In this document: positions 26,753 to 36,822 of the stretch, piece by piece
Layout: each line of letters starts with the position of its first letter
Position numbering within the stretch: position 1 is the stretch's first letter
DNA from: Nocardiopsis alborubida
GTDB taxonomy: Bacteria > Actinomycetota > Actinomycetes > Streptosporangiales > Streptosporangiaceae
Length of the DNA stretch: 64,000 nt
Reading direction: 5' to 3'
Assembly: GCF_012396365.1 (NCBI RefSeq)
Contig: NZ_JAAXPG010000009.1
Span: 1 to 64,000, forward strand
Made by a program: the position numbers and the translations under genes
Notes under the pieces: model-generated
Seen by the model: the letters and a program-made list of their open reading frames with translations, nothing else
Database searches by the model: none
What the model was told of the DNA's origin: nothing

Positions 26753-27798
26753 ACCCGCTCACCAGCGTCTCCGCCGCCGCGCCGTCCGACCAGCCGCTGT
26801 ACCTGGCCGCGCCGATCGGCGGCGGCGAGGCGACCGCGTTCTGGATCCTGGGCGCCGTGGTCCTCCTCGGCGCCCTGGGCGTGGTCTTCTCCCGCAAGGC
26901 CGTGCACTCGGCGATGTCCATGGCGCTGACCATGCTCGGCCTGGCCGTGTTCTACGGCATCAACGCGGCGCCCTTCCTCATGGTCGTGCAGATCGTCGTC
27001 TACACCGGCGCCGTCCTCATGCTGTTCCTGTTCGTGCTGATGCTCATCGGCGTCAGCTCGGCCGACTCCCTGGTGGAGACCATCAGCGGACAGCGCGTCA
27101 TGACGGCCGTCGTCGCCCTGGCCTTCGTCGGCGCCCTGGCCACCGGCATCACCCGCATCGCGGTGGGAGACCCGGTCGGCCTCACCGAGGGCGCCGCGGC
27201 GGCCGGGGGCACCATCCCGTGGATCGCGGGCGAGCTGCTGCTGCGCTACGTGATCGCCTTCGAGGCCACCGGCGCGCTGCTCATCACCGCGGTCCTGGGC
27301 GCGATGGTCCTGGCGCACACCGCCCGGACCAAGAAGCGCCGCACCCAGCGGGAGATCGCCGAGGACCGCATCCGCGGCGACCACCCGACCCCGCTGCCGG
27401 GACCGGGCACCTACGCCCGGCACAACGCGATCGACATGCCCGCGCTGCTGCCGGACGGCTCGGTCTCCCAGCTCTCGCTCAACCCCGTCCTGACCGCGCG
27501 CGACCCCGAGTACCAGTCGCGGGTGCCCGAGACCGTGCGCACCGGCCAGGCGGCGCTGCCCGGCGGGGCCTCGGCCTCGGCCGGTTCCAAGACGGCCGAG
27601 CCGGCCGCCGACGACCGGGCCCGGCCCGCCGCGGAGGCGCCCGGGGACCGGGTGGAGACCGGCACACGGGTCGAGGGCGACGCCGACGAGGGCGACGGCC
27701 CCGGCGGGGCCGAGGGCTCCGGCGGTCCCGACGACGCGGACGGACCGCGCAACGGCAACGGCAACGGGCAGGAGGTCGAGTCCTCGTGGACCCGATGA
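26749..27798 (+). CDS. nuoJ: NADH-quinone oxidoreductase subunit J with long C-terminal tail
   Basis: 349 residues starting at a rare TTG (26749) that overlaps the nuoI stop. The first 200 residues are a normal five-helix NuoJ, including '[19 protein letters not shown]' and '[22 protein letters not shown]'. The remaining ~150 residues are hydrophilic, rich in Gly, Asp, Glu and Pro, and disordered-looking ([20 protein letters not shown]). Such tails occur in actinomycetes but are absent from E. coli NuoJ. Its role is unknown. Confidence 0.95.
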   Translation: MNPLTSVSAAAPSDQPLYLAAPIGGGEATAFWILGAVVLLGALGVVFSRKAVHSAMSMALTMLGLAVFYGINAAPFLMVVQIVVYTGAVLMLFLFVLMLIGVSSADSLVETISGQRVMTAVVALAFVGALATGITRIAVGDPVGLTEGAAAAGGTIPWIAGELLLRYVIAFEATGALLITAVLGAMVLAHTARTKKRRTQREIAEDRIRGDHPTPLPGPGTYARHNAIDMPALLPDGSVSQLSLNPVLTARDPEYQSRVPETVRTGQAALPGGASASAGSKTAEPAADDRARPAAEAPGDRVETGTRVEGDADEGDGPGGAEGSGGPDDADGPRNGNGNGQEVESSWTR

Positions 27799-28085
27799 AC
27801 TACATCGTCCTCGCGGCGCTGCTGTTCACCATCGGCGCCGTCGGCGTCCTGGTCCGGCGCAACGCGATCATCGTCTTCATGTGCGTGGAGCTGATGCTCA
27901 ACGCCTGCAACCTGGCGTTCGTCGCGTTCGCCCGGATGCACGGGGACATCGAGGGGCAGGTCATCGCCTTCTTCGTGATGGTCGTCGCCGCCGCGGAGGT
28001 GGTCGTGGGCCTCGCGATCATCATGCAGATCTTCCGAACCCGCAGGTCGGCGTCGCTGGATGACGCCAACCTGCTCAAGCACTAG
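27795..28085 (+). CDS. nuoK: NADH-quinone oxidoreductase subunit K
   Basis: 96 residues with three membrane helices. It has the conserved acidic residue in '[19 protein letters not shown]' and a second in '[17 protein letters not shown]', both used for proton transfer. The ATG at 27795 overlaps the nuoJ stop by four bases. An in-frame GTG lies 9 bases upstream and may be used instead. Confidence 0.97.
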   Translation: MNYIVLAALLFTIGAVGVLVRRNAIIVFMCVELMLNACNLAFVAFARMHGDIEGQVIAFFVMVVAAAEVVVGLAIIMQIFRTRRSASLDDANLLKH

Positions 28086-28093
28086 AAGGCGAC

Positions 28094-30043
28094 GTGGCTG
28101 TGACATCTCACGCGTACCTCGCCGCCGAACCCGTGGTGGCGACCGCGGCCGACAGCGCCGTGCTGTCGGGCGCATGGCTGCTCATCGCCCTGCCGCTCGC
28201 GGGCGCGGCGATCCTGCTGCTCGGCGGCAGGCGCACCGACAAGTGGGGGCACTGGCTGGCCACGGCCCTGCCGGTCGCCTCCTTCGCCTGGGCGCTCCTC
28301 GTCCTGTTCGACCTGCTCGGCAGGGCGGCCGACGCGCGCAGCGTCTCCGTCCCCGTCTACGAGTGGTTCTCCGTCGGCGAGTTCTCCGCCGGGGTGGACC
28401 TGCTCGTCGACCCCCTCTCGATCAGCTTCGCCTTGCTGATCACCTTCGTGGGGTCGCTCATCCACATCTACTCCGTCGGCTACATGGCCGAGGACCCGGG
28501 CAGGCGGCGCTTCTTCGCCTACCTCAACCTGTTCGTGGCCGCCATGCTCGTGCTGGTGCTCGCGGACAACTTCGTGCTGCTCTTCCTCGGCTGGGAGGGC
28601 GTGGGCCTGGCGTCCTACCTGCTCATCGGGTTCTGGCAGTACAAGCCCTCCGCCGCGGTGGCCGCCAAGAAGGCGTTCCTCATCAACCGCGTCGGCGACA
28701 TGGGCCTGCTCATCGCGATCATGATCATGTTCGCGGTGCTGGGCGCGGTCAGCTTCAGCGACGTGTTCGCGGCCGTCCCGGGCGCGAGCGACGGTGTGCT
28801 GCTCGCGATCGGGCTGCTGCTGCTCCTGGGCGCCTGCGGCAAGTCCGCGCAGCTGCCGCTCCAGGCGTGGCTGCTCGACGCCATGGAGGGCCCGACCCCG
28901 GTGTCCGCGCTCATCCACGCGGCCACCATGGTCACCGCGGGCGTGTACCTCATCGTGCGCGCCGGGCCCATCTTCGAGGGCGCCCCGGTGGCCCAGACCG
29001 TGGTCACCGTCGTGGGCGCCGCGACCATGCTGGCGGGCGGGATCATCGCCTCGGCCAAGGACGACATCAAGAAGTCCCTGGCCGGGTCCACGATGAGCCA
29101 GATCGGCATGATGGTCCTGGCCGCCGGGCTTGGCCCGGTCGGCTACGTGGCCGCCATCGCCCACCTGGTCACCCACGGCTTCTTCAAGGCCGGGCTGTTC
29201 CTGGGCGCCGGATCGGTCATGCACGCCATGAACGACGGCGTGGACATGCGCCGCTACGGCGGGCTGGCCCGGGTCATGCCGGTCACCTTCGCCACCTTCG
29301 GCCTCGGCTACCTGGCCATCATCGGCTTCCCGCTGCTGTCGGGCTGGTGGACGAAGGAGAGCATCATCTCCGCGGCCTTCGGCGTGGGCGGCACCCAGGG
29401 CATGGTGCTCGGGACCGCCGTCATCGTCGGCGCCGGGCTCACCGCCTTCTACATGTCGCGGATGGTCTTCATGACCTTCCTGGGCAAGAAGCGGTGGGAC
29501 GAGGGAGTGCACCCGCACGAGTCGCCGGTCAGCATGACCGCCCCCATGGTGGTGCTGGCCGTCGGGTCGGTCGCGCTGGGCGCCTTCCTCACGCTCGGCG
29601 ACCGGTTCGCGGGCTTCCTGGCCCCGGCCACCGGGGCCCACCCGCACCACTTCGACGTCGTGCACGCGTTCACCGCGCCCTACGGACTGGCCGCCCTGGG
29701 CGTCATGGTCCTGGGCGTGGCCGCCGCCTGGGCGGTGTACCTGCGCAGGCCGGTGGAGCGCACCGCGCCCCGGGGCAACCTCGTCACCGTCGCCGCCAGC
29801 CGCGAGCTGTACGGCAACGAGATCAACGAGGGCCTGCTCATGCGGCCCGGCCAGCAGCTGACCCGGGCCCTGCTCGTCATCGAGGACAAGGTCATCGACG
29901 GGGCGGTCAACGGGCTGGGCGCCGGGGTGCGCGACTCCTCCAGCGGGTTGGGCCGGGTCCAGACCGGGTTCGCCCGCACGTACGCGCTCACCATGCTCTT
30001 CGGCGCCGTCATCGTCGCCGCGACGCTGGCTGTGAGGTTCTGA
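28094..30043 (+). CDS. nuoL: NADH-quinone oxidoreductase subunit L
   Basis: 649 residues, a Mrp-antiporter-type proton pump subunit with about 16 helices and a C-terminal lateral helix. Typical blocks: '[31 protein letters not shown]', '[19 protein letters not shown]', '[37 protein letters not shown]' (given here in part) and '[18 protein letters not shown]'. It begins at GTG 28094, 8 bases after nuoK, with a weak GAAGG ribosome site. Confidence 0.97.
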   Translation: MAVTSHAYLAAEPVVATAADSAVLSGAWLLIALPLAGAAILLLGGRRTDKWGHWLATALPVASFAWALLVLFDLLGRAADARSVSVPVYEWFSVGEFSAGVDLLVDPLSISFALLITFVGSLIHIYSVGYMAEDPGRRRFFAYLNLFVAAMLVLVLADNFVLLFLGWEGVGLASYLLIGFWQYKPSAAVAAKKAFLINRVGDMGLLIAIMIMFAVLGAVSFSDVFAAVPGASDGVLLAIGLLLLLGACGKSAQLPLQAWLLDAMEGPTPVSALIHAATMVTAGVYLIVRAGPIFEGAPVAQTVVTVVGAATMLAGGIIASAKDDIKKSLAGSTMSQIGMMVLAAGLGPVGYVAAIAHLVTHGFFKAGLFLGAGSVMHAMNDGVDMRRYGGLARVMPVTFATFGLGYLAIIGFPLLSGWWTKESIISAAFGVGGTQGMVLGTAVIVGAGLTAFYMSRMVFMTFLGKKRWDEGVHPHESPVSMTAPMVVLAVGSVALGAFLTLGDRFAGFLAPATGAHPHHFDVVHAFTAPYGLAALGVMVLGVAAAWAVYLRRPVERTAPRGNLVTVAASRELYGNEINEGLLMRPGQQLTRALLVIEDKVIDGAVNGLGAGVRDSSSGLGRVQTGFARTYALTMLFGAVIVAATLAVRF

Positions 30044-30044
30044 C

Positions 30045-31712
30045 ATGATCCCCTGGCTCACCATCGCGATCGCGCTCCCCGCGGTCGGCGCGGTCCTGGT
30101 CTGGGCGCTGCCGCGCACCGCCAAGGCCGCCACGGAGCGGACGGCCGCGGCCTCGGCCGCCTCGTCCGCCACCGCCTCCTCGGGAGGCGCCACCGCCACG
30201 GCGACGGCCGTGCGGCCCGCCGCCGCGGCCGGGGGCGGTGCCCCGGCCGAGACCGCCAAGCGGCTCACGCTGGGCTTCTCGCTCGCCACCCTGCTCGTGC
30301 TCGGGGCCATGGCCCTCCAGTTCGACACCTCCCGGGCGGGAGCCCTCCAGTTCGAGGAGGTCTACCCCTGGATCCCGCGCTTCGGCGTCAGCTACGCCGT
30401 GGGCGTGGACGGGATCGCCCTGGCGCTGGTCCTGATGTCGGCCGTGCTGGTGCCGCTGGTGGTCCTGGCCGCCTGGCGCGAGCACGACGACCGCGAGGAC
30501 GGGGGGCGCGGGTACTTCGCGCTCATCCTGGTCCTGGAAGCGATGATGATCGGCGTCTTCGCCGCCACCGACGTCTTCCTGTTCTACGTGTTCTTCGAGG
30601 CCATGCTCATCCCGGTCTACTTCATGATCGGGCGCTACGGGCGCGGTGACGACCGGGCCAAGGCCGCGGTCAAGTTCCTGCTCTACAGCCTCGCCGGCGG
30701 CCTGGTCATGCTGGTCGCGGTGATCGGCGTGTACGTCGTCGGCGGCACCTTCCTGTGGAGCGACCTGGTCGGCGAGGGCAGCGCCCTGGCCGCCGTGGAC
30801 CCGGCCACGGCCCGCTGGCTGTTCCTCGGCTTCTTCATCGCCTTCGCGATCAAGGCGCCGATGTGGCCCGTGCACACCTGGCTGCCCTCGGCGGCGGGCG
30901 CCTCGCGCCCGGGCACCGCCGTGCTGCTGGTCGGCGTGCTGGACAAGGTCGGCACCTACGGGATGCTGCGCTACTGCCTGGAGCTGTTCCCGGCGGCCGT
31001 GTCGTGGTTCGTGTGGCCGGTGGTGGCGCTGAGCCTGGTGAGCATCATCTACGGCGCGATCCTGGCCATCGGGCAGAACGACATGATGCGCCTGGTGGCG
31101 TACACGTCGGTCTCCCACTTCGGCTTCATCACCCTGGGCATCTTCGCCCTGACCGCGCAGGGGCAGGCCGGAGCCGCCCTGTACATGGTCAACCACGGGT
31201 TCGCGACCGGGGCGCTGTTCCTGGTCGTGGGCTTCCTGATCGCCCGCCGCGGCTCCGCGCTCATCAGCGACTACGGCGGAGTGCAGAGGATCGCGCCCCG
31301 GCTGGCCGGGGTCTTCCTGGTGACGGGCCTGGCCGGTCTGGCGCTGCCGGGGCTGGCGCCGTTCGTCAGCGAGTTCCTGGTGTTCGTCGGCGTGTACGCG
31401 TTCAGCCCGGCCCCCGCGGTCATCGCGGCGGTCGGCGTGGTCCTGGCCGCGCTCTACATCCTGTGGATGTACCAGCGCACCATGAACGGACCCACCCGGG
31501 AGGACCTGACCGGACTGCGAGACCTGTCCGCGCGGGAGACGTGGGCGGTGGCCCCGCTGCTCGCGCTCATCCTCCTGCTCGGCCTGTACCCGCAGCCGGT
31601 GCTGGACGTGATCAACCCCGCGGTGGAGCGCACCGTGGAGGTCGGCGCGGGCCCTGACAGCGGGACCGGGGGCGCCGCGGGCGCCCAGGAAGAGGAAGGA
31701 GACGCGGAGTGA
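30045..31712 (+). CDS. nuoM: NADH-quinone oxidoreductase subunit M
   Basis: 555 residues, the second antiporter-like proton pump subunit. Signatures include 'VDGIALALVLMSAVLVPLV', 'FYVFFEAMLIPVYFMIG', 'KAPMWPVHTWLPSAA' and 'HFGFITLGIFALTAQG'. A low-complexity Ala/Thr/Ser stretch between the first two helices (about residues 30-65) is unusual in length. ATG at 30045; its end overlaps nuoN. Confidence 0.97.
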   Translation: MIPWLTIAIALPAVGAVLVWALPRTAKAATERTAAASAASSATASSGGATATATAVRPAAAAGGGAPAETAKRLTLGFSLATLLVLGAMALQFDTSRAGALQFEEVYPWIPRFGVSYAVGVDGIALALVLMSAVLVPLVVLAAWREHDDREDGGRGYFALILVLEAMMIGVFAATDVFLFYVFFEAMLIPVYFMIGRYGRGDDRAKAAVKFLLYSLAGGLVMLVAVIGVYVVGGTFLWSDLVGEGSALAAVDPATARWLFLGFFIAFAIKAPMWPVHTWLPSAAGASRPGTAVLLVGVLDKVGTYGMLRYCLELFPAAVSWFVWPVVALSLVSIIYGAILAIGQNDMMRLVAYTSVSHFGFITLGIFALTAQGQAGAALYMVNHGFATGALFLVVGFLIARRGSALISDYGGVQRIAPRLAGVFLVTGLAGLALPGLAPFVSEFLVFVGVYAFSPAPAVIAAVGVVLAALYILWMYQRTMNGPTREDLTGLRDLSARETWAVAPLLALILLLGLYPQPVLDVINPAVERTVEVGAGPDSGTGGAAGAQEEEGDAE

Positions 31713-33370
31713 TCCCCCACATGGACCTTCCCGTCATCACCGAGGCGCCGCCGCAGCTGGACTGGTGGCTGCTCGCGCCGCTGCTCACGGTGTTCGCCGC
31801 CGGTGTGCTGGGCGTGCTGTTCGAGGCGTTCGTCCCGCGGGGGCGGCGCCGCGGCATCCAGATCGCTCTCGCGGCGCTCGCGCTGCTGGCCGCGTTCGTC
31901 CTGCTGGTGCTCCAGGTGGGCTCGCTGCCCGAGGACGCGCCGGGGGTGACGGTCGGCGCCGGGGCGCTGGCGGCGGACCGGACGGTGATCTTCTTCCAGG
32001 GCACCATCACCGTGCTGGCGCTGGTGAGCCTGCTGCTGATCTCCGAGCGCCGGGACGGGCGCGACGCGTTCGCCGCCCAGGCGGCGACGGTGCCCGGCAG
32101 CGAGGAGGAGCGCGCGCACATCATGGCGGGCTCCCAGCACACCGAGGTGTACCCGCTGGTGATGTTCGCGGTGCTGGGGATGCTGATGTTCCCGGCCTCG
32201 AACGACTTCCTGACGATGTTCATCGCGCTGGAGGTCATGAGCCTGCCGCTGTACCTGCTGTGCGGGCTGGCCCGGCGCCGTCGCCTGTTCTCGCAGGAGG
32301 CCGCGGTCAAGTACTTCCTGCTGGGCGCGTTCTCCTCGGCGTTCTTCCTGTTCGGCGCCGCCATGGTCTACGGCTACGCGGGCTCGGTGAACTTCGGCGA
32401 GATCCGCGCGGCCGTCGAGGCGGGCGGCGCGGACATCTTCCAGGGCGGCGACGGCGAACCGCTGCTGCTCATGGGCATCGGCCTGGTGGCGATCGGCCTG
32501 CTGTTCAAGGTCGGCGCGGTGCCCTTCCACAACTGGAAGCCGGACGTGTACCAGGGCGCGCCGACCCCGATCACGGCCCTGATGGCCTCCTGCACGCTGG
32601 TCGCCGCGTTCGGCGCCCTGCTGCGGGTGTTCTTCGTGCCCTTCGGGGGCTCGGCCCAGAGCTGGGAGCCGATGCTGTGGGCGGTGGCCGTCCTGACGAT
32701 GGTCGTGGCCGCGGTCATCGCGGTCACCCAGCGCGACGTCAAGCGGCTGCTGGCCTACTCGTCGGTGGTGCACGCCGGGTTCATCCTGACCGCGGTCGTG
32801 GCGGGCAGCACGGACGGGCTCGCGGGCGCCATGTTCTACCTGGCGGCCTACGGGTTCACCACGCTCGGCGCGTTCGCCGTGGTGACGCTGGTGCGGACCA
32901 AGGACGGCGGCCAGGAGCTGGGCGACCTGGACCGGTGGGCGGGGCTGGGCCGCCGCTCGCCGGCGCTGGCCGGGGCGCTGGCGCTGTTCCTGCTGGCCTT
33001 CGCCGGGATCCCGCTCACGAGCGGCTTCATCGGCAAGTTCGCGGTGTTCGAGGCGGCTGTGGCGGCCGGTGCGGTTCCGCTGGTCGTGGTGGGCGTGCTG
33101 AGCAGCGCGGTGACCGCGTTCTTCTACGTGCGGATCATCGTGGTGATGTTCTTCCGGGACCCGGAGGGCGAGGGCCCCACGGTGGTGCGCGCGGGCGCGG
33201 CCACGGGCGGGGTCATCGCGATCGGGGTGGCGGCGACGCTGCTGCTCGGCGTGTACCCGGGCGCGGTGCTCGACAACCTGTTGCCCTCGGTCGACGCCGA
33301 CCAGGCTCCGACCTCGGTGATGGTGGACCAGGCGTCCACGGAGACCGGATCCGCCGGAGGCGCGGAGTGA
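31709..33370 (+). CDS. nuoN: NADH-quinone oxidoreductase subunit N
   Basis: 553 residues, third antiporter-like subunit and last gene of the operon. Blocks include 'FLTMFIALEVMSLPLYLLCGL', 'AVPFHNWKPDVYQGAPTPIT', 'RLLAYSSVVHAGFILTAVV' and 'GIPLTSGFIGKFAVFEAAV'. GTG start overlaps the nuoM stop. A loop of about 40 residues after the third helix holds 'QAATVPGSEEERAHIMAGSQH', as in other actinobacteria. A large hairpin follows about 100 bases after its stop. Confidence 0.97.
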   Translation: MIPHMDLPVITEAPPQLDWWLLAPLLTVFAAGVLGVLFEAFVPRGRRRGIQIALAALALLAAFVLLVLQVGSLPEDAPGVTVGAGALAADRTVIFFQGTITVLALVSLLLISERRDGRDAFAAQAATVPGSEEERAHIMAGSQHTEVYPLVMFAVLGMLMFPASNDFLTMFIALEVMSLPLYLLCGLARRRRLFSQEAAVKYFLLGAFSSAFFLFGAAMVYGYAGSVNFGEIRAAVEAGGADIFQGGDGEPLLLMGIGLVAIGLLFKVGAVPFHNWKPDVYQGAPTPITALMASCTLVAAFGALLRVFFVPFGGSAQSWEPMLWAVAVLTMVVAAVIAVTQRDVKRLLAYSSVVHAGFILTAVVAGSTDGLAGAMFYLAAYGFTTLGAFAVVTLVRTKDGGQELGDLDRWAGLGRRSPALAGALALFLLAFAGIPLTSGFIGKFAVFEAAVAAGAVPLVVVGVLSSAVTAFFYVRIIVVMFFRDPEGEGPTVVRAGAATGGVIAIGVAATLLLGVYPGAVLDNLLPSVDADQAPTSVMVDQASTETGSAGGAE

Positions 33371-33471
33371 CCGGCGGTCGTGGACGTGCGCTGACCGGCG
33401 GGTATGCGCTCCGGATCCGGGACGGGTACGGGCCCGGGGCCCGAGGCGGGTGCGCACGCTGACCCCAAGCG

Positions 33472-33524
33472 ACCGGCAGAGTGACCAATTACCGGGTCTG
33501 ACCTGGGATTGGTCACCTGCCGGT
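33472..33524. terminator. Long inverted repeat downstream of nuoN
   Basis: Paired arms ACCGGCAG/CTGCCGGT and GTGACCAAT/ATTGGTCAC, separated only by one unpaired A, enclose an 18-base spacer. It can end the nuo transcript. The symmetrical TGACCAAT pair could also bind a regulator of the following gene. Confidence 0.6.
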
Positions 33525-33661
33525 TCCGTACCCGGGTGTGGCTTTGGCTGTTCATTCCGGGTCGGATACCGTGGCAAGTCGGATCATGTTCATGTGCTGA
33601 GCACGCGGCGGCCCCCTCACCCGGGGTCACCTCCGTGCCGTTCGACAGGTGGAGCTGTACG

Positions 33662-34666
33662 GTGAGCGGTGCTGTCCCGAGCGGGTTTCTCGCTCTGCCG
33701 AGAGTCGACGATGCCCTTGCCCGGGAGGTCCAGGACGACCTGGAGAAGGTCGAGGACCTGCTGCGGGAGTCGGTGGCGTCGAGCGACCCCCTGCTGACCG
33801 AGGCGGCGTCCCACCTGCTGGTGGCCGGGGGCAAGCGCTTCCGCGCGACCCTGGTGCTGCTGGCGGCCCACTTCGGGGACCCGTCCGTGCCCGACCTCAT
33901 CCCGGCCGCGGCCGTGGTGGAGCTCACCCACGTGGCCACGCTCTACCACGACGACGTCATGGACGAGGCGGAGCTGCGGCGCGGCGAGCCCAGCGCCAAC
34001 CAGCGCTGGGGCAACAGCGTCGCCATCCTGACCGGCGACTACGTGTTCGCCCGCGCCTCGGAGATGCTCGCCGACCTGGGCACCGAGGCGGTCCGGCTCC
34101 AGGCGACCACGTTCGGGCGCCTGGTGCAGGGGCAGATCCTGGAGACCTCGGGTCCGCAGGAGGGCACCGACCCGCTGGACCACTACCTGAGGGTGATCAG
34201 CGACAAGACGGCGTCCCTGATCGCGTCGTCGGCGGAGTTCGGCGGCATGTTCGGCAAGGTCGACCCCGAGACGATCGGGACGGTCACGCGGGCGTGCGAC
34301 GCGCTGGGGATGGCCTTCCAGCTGGCCGACGACCTGCTGGACGTGGCGAGCGAGAGCACGGACTCGGGCAAGACCCCGGGGACGGACCTGCGCGAGGGCG
34401 TGCTGACCCTGCCGATGTTCTACGCGCTCCGGTCCCAGGACGCCGCGGACGAGCGGCTCAAGTCGCTGCTGGGCCGCCCGCTGGGGGACGAGGAGGCCGA
34501 GGAGGCGCTGGCGCTGCTGCGGGTGCATCCGGCGATGGCCGAGGCCGAGGCCACCCTGCGCGGCTGGTCCGACAAGGCGCGCGCGGAGCTGGCGACCCTG
34601 CCCGAGAGCCCGGCGAGGGGCGCCTTCGAGGCGCTGTGCGACTACGTGGTCGAGCGCTCGGGCTGA
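33662..34666 (+). CDS. Polyprenyl diphosphate synthase (menaquinone side chain)
   Basis: 334 residues of the trans-isoprenyl diphosphate synthase family. The first aspartate-rich motif is DDVMD (97-101, in 'LYHDDVMDEAELRRGEPS') and the second DDLLD (223-227). 'GGKRFRATLVLLAA' is the usual substrate-binding block. The full length and the site just after nuo and near menG/menJ suggest it makes the long menaquinone side chain. It starts at GTG 33662, after GGTGGAG, and has its own upstream region of 291 bases. Confidence 0.92.
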   Translation: MSGAVPSGFLALPRVDDALAREVQDDLEKVEDLLRESVASSDPLLTEAASHLLVAGGKRFRATLVLLAAHFGDPSVPDLIPAAAVVELTHVATLYHDDVMDEAELRRGEPSANQRWGNSVAILTGDYVFARASEMLADLGTEAVRLQATTFGRLVQGQILETSGPQEGTDPLDHYLRVISDKTASLIASSAEFGGMFGKVDPETIGTVTRACDALGMAFQLADDLLDVASESTDSGKTPGTDLREGVLTLPMFYALRSQDAADERLKSLLGRPLGDEEAEEALALLRVHPAMAEAEATLRGWSDKARAELATLPESPARGAFEALCDYVVERSG

Positions 34667-34728
34667 CCCCCGCGGGTGTTCCGCGAGGACGCCTGCGGCG
34701 GCCGAGGACAAGGGACCCGAGGACTGAC

Positions 34729-34759
34729 GACGGCGCCGCCCCGGTGGGGCGGCGCCGTC
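34729..34759 (+). terminator. GC hairpin, copy 1 of a duplicated terminator
   Basis: A perfect 14-bp stem (GACGGCGCCGCCCC) with a GGT loop follows the polyprenyl synthase gene. The same hairpin with the same loop recurs at 35300. Confidence 0.75.
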
Positions 34760-34822
34760 TCGCTGTGCCCGGGCGGTGGGCGGGGGTGGGCCCCGCGCGA
34801 CTCCCAGCGGCCGCTGCGGCCG

Positions 34823-35197
34823 TCAGGCGTCCTCCGGCGGCATCACCGGGCTCCCGATGCCCCCGCTCCAGGGCAGGACGTCCTCGAAGTCGCATGCGGC
34901 GACCGCGGGACACCCGGCGTTCCAGAGGGCCCGCAGGACGGCGGCGGTCGTCTCGACGAGCCTTTCCCCGGCCGACCTCTCCTCGCTGTCGAGTTCCACG
35001 ACCACCGGCCAGAAGAGGAAGTCCGTCTCGCCCGCCACGTGCTCCTTGTTCCGGCGGACGTCGACGAAGAGGTCGCCGAGGCGGGCCGTGCCCCTGCTGA
35101 AGCCGACGCCGAGGAGCGCGGACAGCAGGGTCCGCGCGTCGGTCTCGGTCGTTCTTCCGACGAAGACCTTGCAGTACAGGTCGGTGTGCGGGTTCAT
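34823..35197 (-). CDS. Conserved hypothetical protein of actinomycetes
   Basis: 124 residues from the ATG at 35197. The start 'TDLYCKVFVGR', the middle 'DLFVDVRRNKEH...DFLFWPVVVELD' and the end 'ALWNAGCPAVAACDFEDVLPWSGG' resemble uncharacterised streptomycete proteins I have seen without a named function. It is cytosolic and alpha-beta in appearance. It is flanked by two identical GC-rich hairpins. Confidence 0.65.
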   Translation of the reverse strand: MNPHTDLYCKVFVGRTTETDARTLLSALLGVGFSRGTARLGDLFVDVRRNKEHVAGETDFLFWPVVVELDSEERSAGERLVETTAAVLRALWNAGCPAVAACDFEDVLPWSGGIGSPVMPPEDA

Positions 35198-35299
35198 CCG
35201 GGCACCTCGGCGTTCGGAACGCGGCCCGGAGCGGGCCGCGGTGGGGCCCGACGACGCTACCAGCGCGTTCCGGCCCGGGTCCGGTGCGGGTGACACGAC

Positions 35300-35330
35300 G
35301 ACGGCGCCGCCCCGGTGGGGCGGCGCCGTC
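35300..35330. terminator. GC hairpin, copy 2 of a duplicated terminator
   Basis: Identical in stem and loop to the hairpin at 34729-34759. It lies upstream of the minus-strand gene at 34823 and past the end of no plus-strand gene, so it may instead mark a duplicated sequence. The rest of 35331-35472 shows nothing recognisable. Confidence 0.6.
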
Positions 35331-35472
35331 GCCGTTCTCTCAGTCCCGCCGTGCGGGGAGGCCGCGCCGGTGCCGCGGTGGGATTCCGTTCAGGTGTCCG
35401 GCGGACCGCCCCGGGACCGGCGGGCGCGGCGGGGGAGAGCCGTCGCGCCCGCCGGCTGTGCGGGGTCGCGCC

Positions 35473-36612
35473 CTAGCTCACGACGGGCAGGGCCTCGGAA
35501 CCGGGCAGTTCCATGAAGGTCGGGTGCTGCGTCATGCCCGCGGGGGTCTCCTGCGGGACGGTGCCGCCCTCAATGGACAGCAGGTCGCTGGTGTCCACGT
35601 CGTTCAGCAGGTCCGTGCCCCGGCTCAGCGCGGCCACCAGGTCCTCGGCGGTCTCGGTGTTGACGCCCTCGGCGACCCCGGGCACCCCGGCGTCGGCGAG
35701 CTGCGGCACGACGGAGTCCACCGCGTCGTCGACCACGGGCACGCCGGTGCCGGAGAGGCGGGGCACCTCGGACTCGGCCAGGGGGCCCTCCACGTTCAGG
35801 GGCCGGAACTCGGCTGCCCTGAGGTCGCCGCTCTCGGAACCGCTCCTGAGGGCGCCGGCCAGGTCGCCCAGGCCGGGCGTCGCGGGAGCCGACGCGCTCT
35901 GCCGCACGGTGGAGGAGCCGCCCAGGCCCAGGGCGTCCTCCAGAGCGGGGGCCTCGGCGCCGTCCAGCGCCAGGCTGTTGCCGCCGGTCACCGAGGACAG
36001 GTCGGAGGTGTCGGGCAGCCTGGCGACGTCGTGGAGCCGGGAGGTGTCCGGCAGCTGGGCGACCTGGTCGACCCGGGGCAGGTCCACCTGCTCGCGCAGC
36101 CCGTAGACCGACTCCAGGGTCTGCGGCAGCACCGTGACGGCGGTCTCCTCCACCGCCTCACCCGCCCGGTGGCCGCCGTGCTCCAGGGCCCGCCCGGCGT
36201 CGTGGCCGATGGTGTCGTGGGGGTCGCCGTCCAGGCCGGTGGCGTCCTGGACCTCGAAGACGGTGTCGGCCAGCTCGGAGGTCGGGTTGGACACCTCGCC
36301 GAGCGGGGTCCGGATGTCCTCCCCCTCGGGCAGCGGGGCGGACAGGTCGGGAGCGGGCTTGTCGGGGTTGTGCGCGGTCTCCTGGAGCTCCGACAGGGCG
36401 CTGTCGGCGATCGGCCCGACGCCCTCGGGCGCCACGCTGTTCAGGGTGGGGGCGACGCCCTCCACCAGGGCGCGCTCGACGACGGGCGCGATCTCGTGGA
36501 CGGGCGAGGAGAGGCTCTCGGCACCGGAGACTCCGGCGCCGAGGGCGACGAAGCCCGCCGTTCCGGCGGAGAGGAGGACGGCCCTGGCTGATATGCGCTT
36601 GACCTGCGTCAT
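35473..36612 (-). CDS. Secreted protein of unknown function
   Basis: 379 residues with a signal peptide (basic start MTQVKRIS, hydrophobic core, likely cut after 'AGVSGAES'). The mature part is acidic and rich in Ser, Pro, Val and Asp with repeated 'LPDTS.L.DVA.LPDTSDLSSV' elements near residues 190-210, like many cell-surface morphogenetic or peptidoglycan-bound actinomycete proteins. There is no sortase motif, membrane anchor or Cys. No family is recognised. A similar but unrelated-looking secreted gene lies 210 bases upstream. Confidence 0.7.
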   Translation of the reverse strand: MTQVKRISARAVLLSAGTAGFVALGAGVSGAESLSSPVHEIAPVVERALVEGVAPTLNSVAPEGVGPIADSALSELQETAHNPDKPAPDLSAPLPEGEDIRTPLGEVSNPTSELADTVFEVQDATGLDGDPHDTIGHDAGRALEHGGHRAGEAVEETAVTVLPQTLESVYGLREQVDLPRVDQVAQLPDTSRLHDVARLPDTSDLSSVTGGNSLALDGAEAPALEDALGLGGSSTVRQSASAPATPGLGDLAGALRSGSESGDLRAAEFRPLNVEGPLAESEVPRLSGTGVPVVDDAVDSVVPQLADAGVPGVAEGVNTETAEDLVAALSRGTDLLNDVDTSDLLSIEGGTVPQETPAGMTQHPTFMELPGSEALPVVS

Positions 36613-36822
36613 GGGTTTCCCTTCGGAGGTTGTGCTCTGGATCAGTGGATACGGGGGCCGAACGCGTGGGGCGCGCTCGGCCGGAGCCGGGGCGGACCAC
36701 CGGCTGGCGTGAATTCCGTGAACGGGGCACGGGACTCAGGTCAGCTCCCAGAGGGCGCGCGGAGGGGCGGGCTGGGACGGGTCCGTGCGCGGGAGCGTGC
36801 GTCCGCGCGGGAGGGACGCGTC

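Noticed and set aside
33472..33524. A second Rex or LacI operator after nuoN
   Set aside because: The arms are separated by 18 bases and do not match either consensus; hairpin terminator is simpler.
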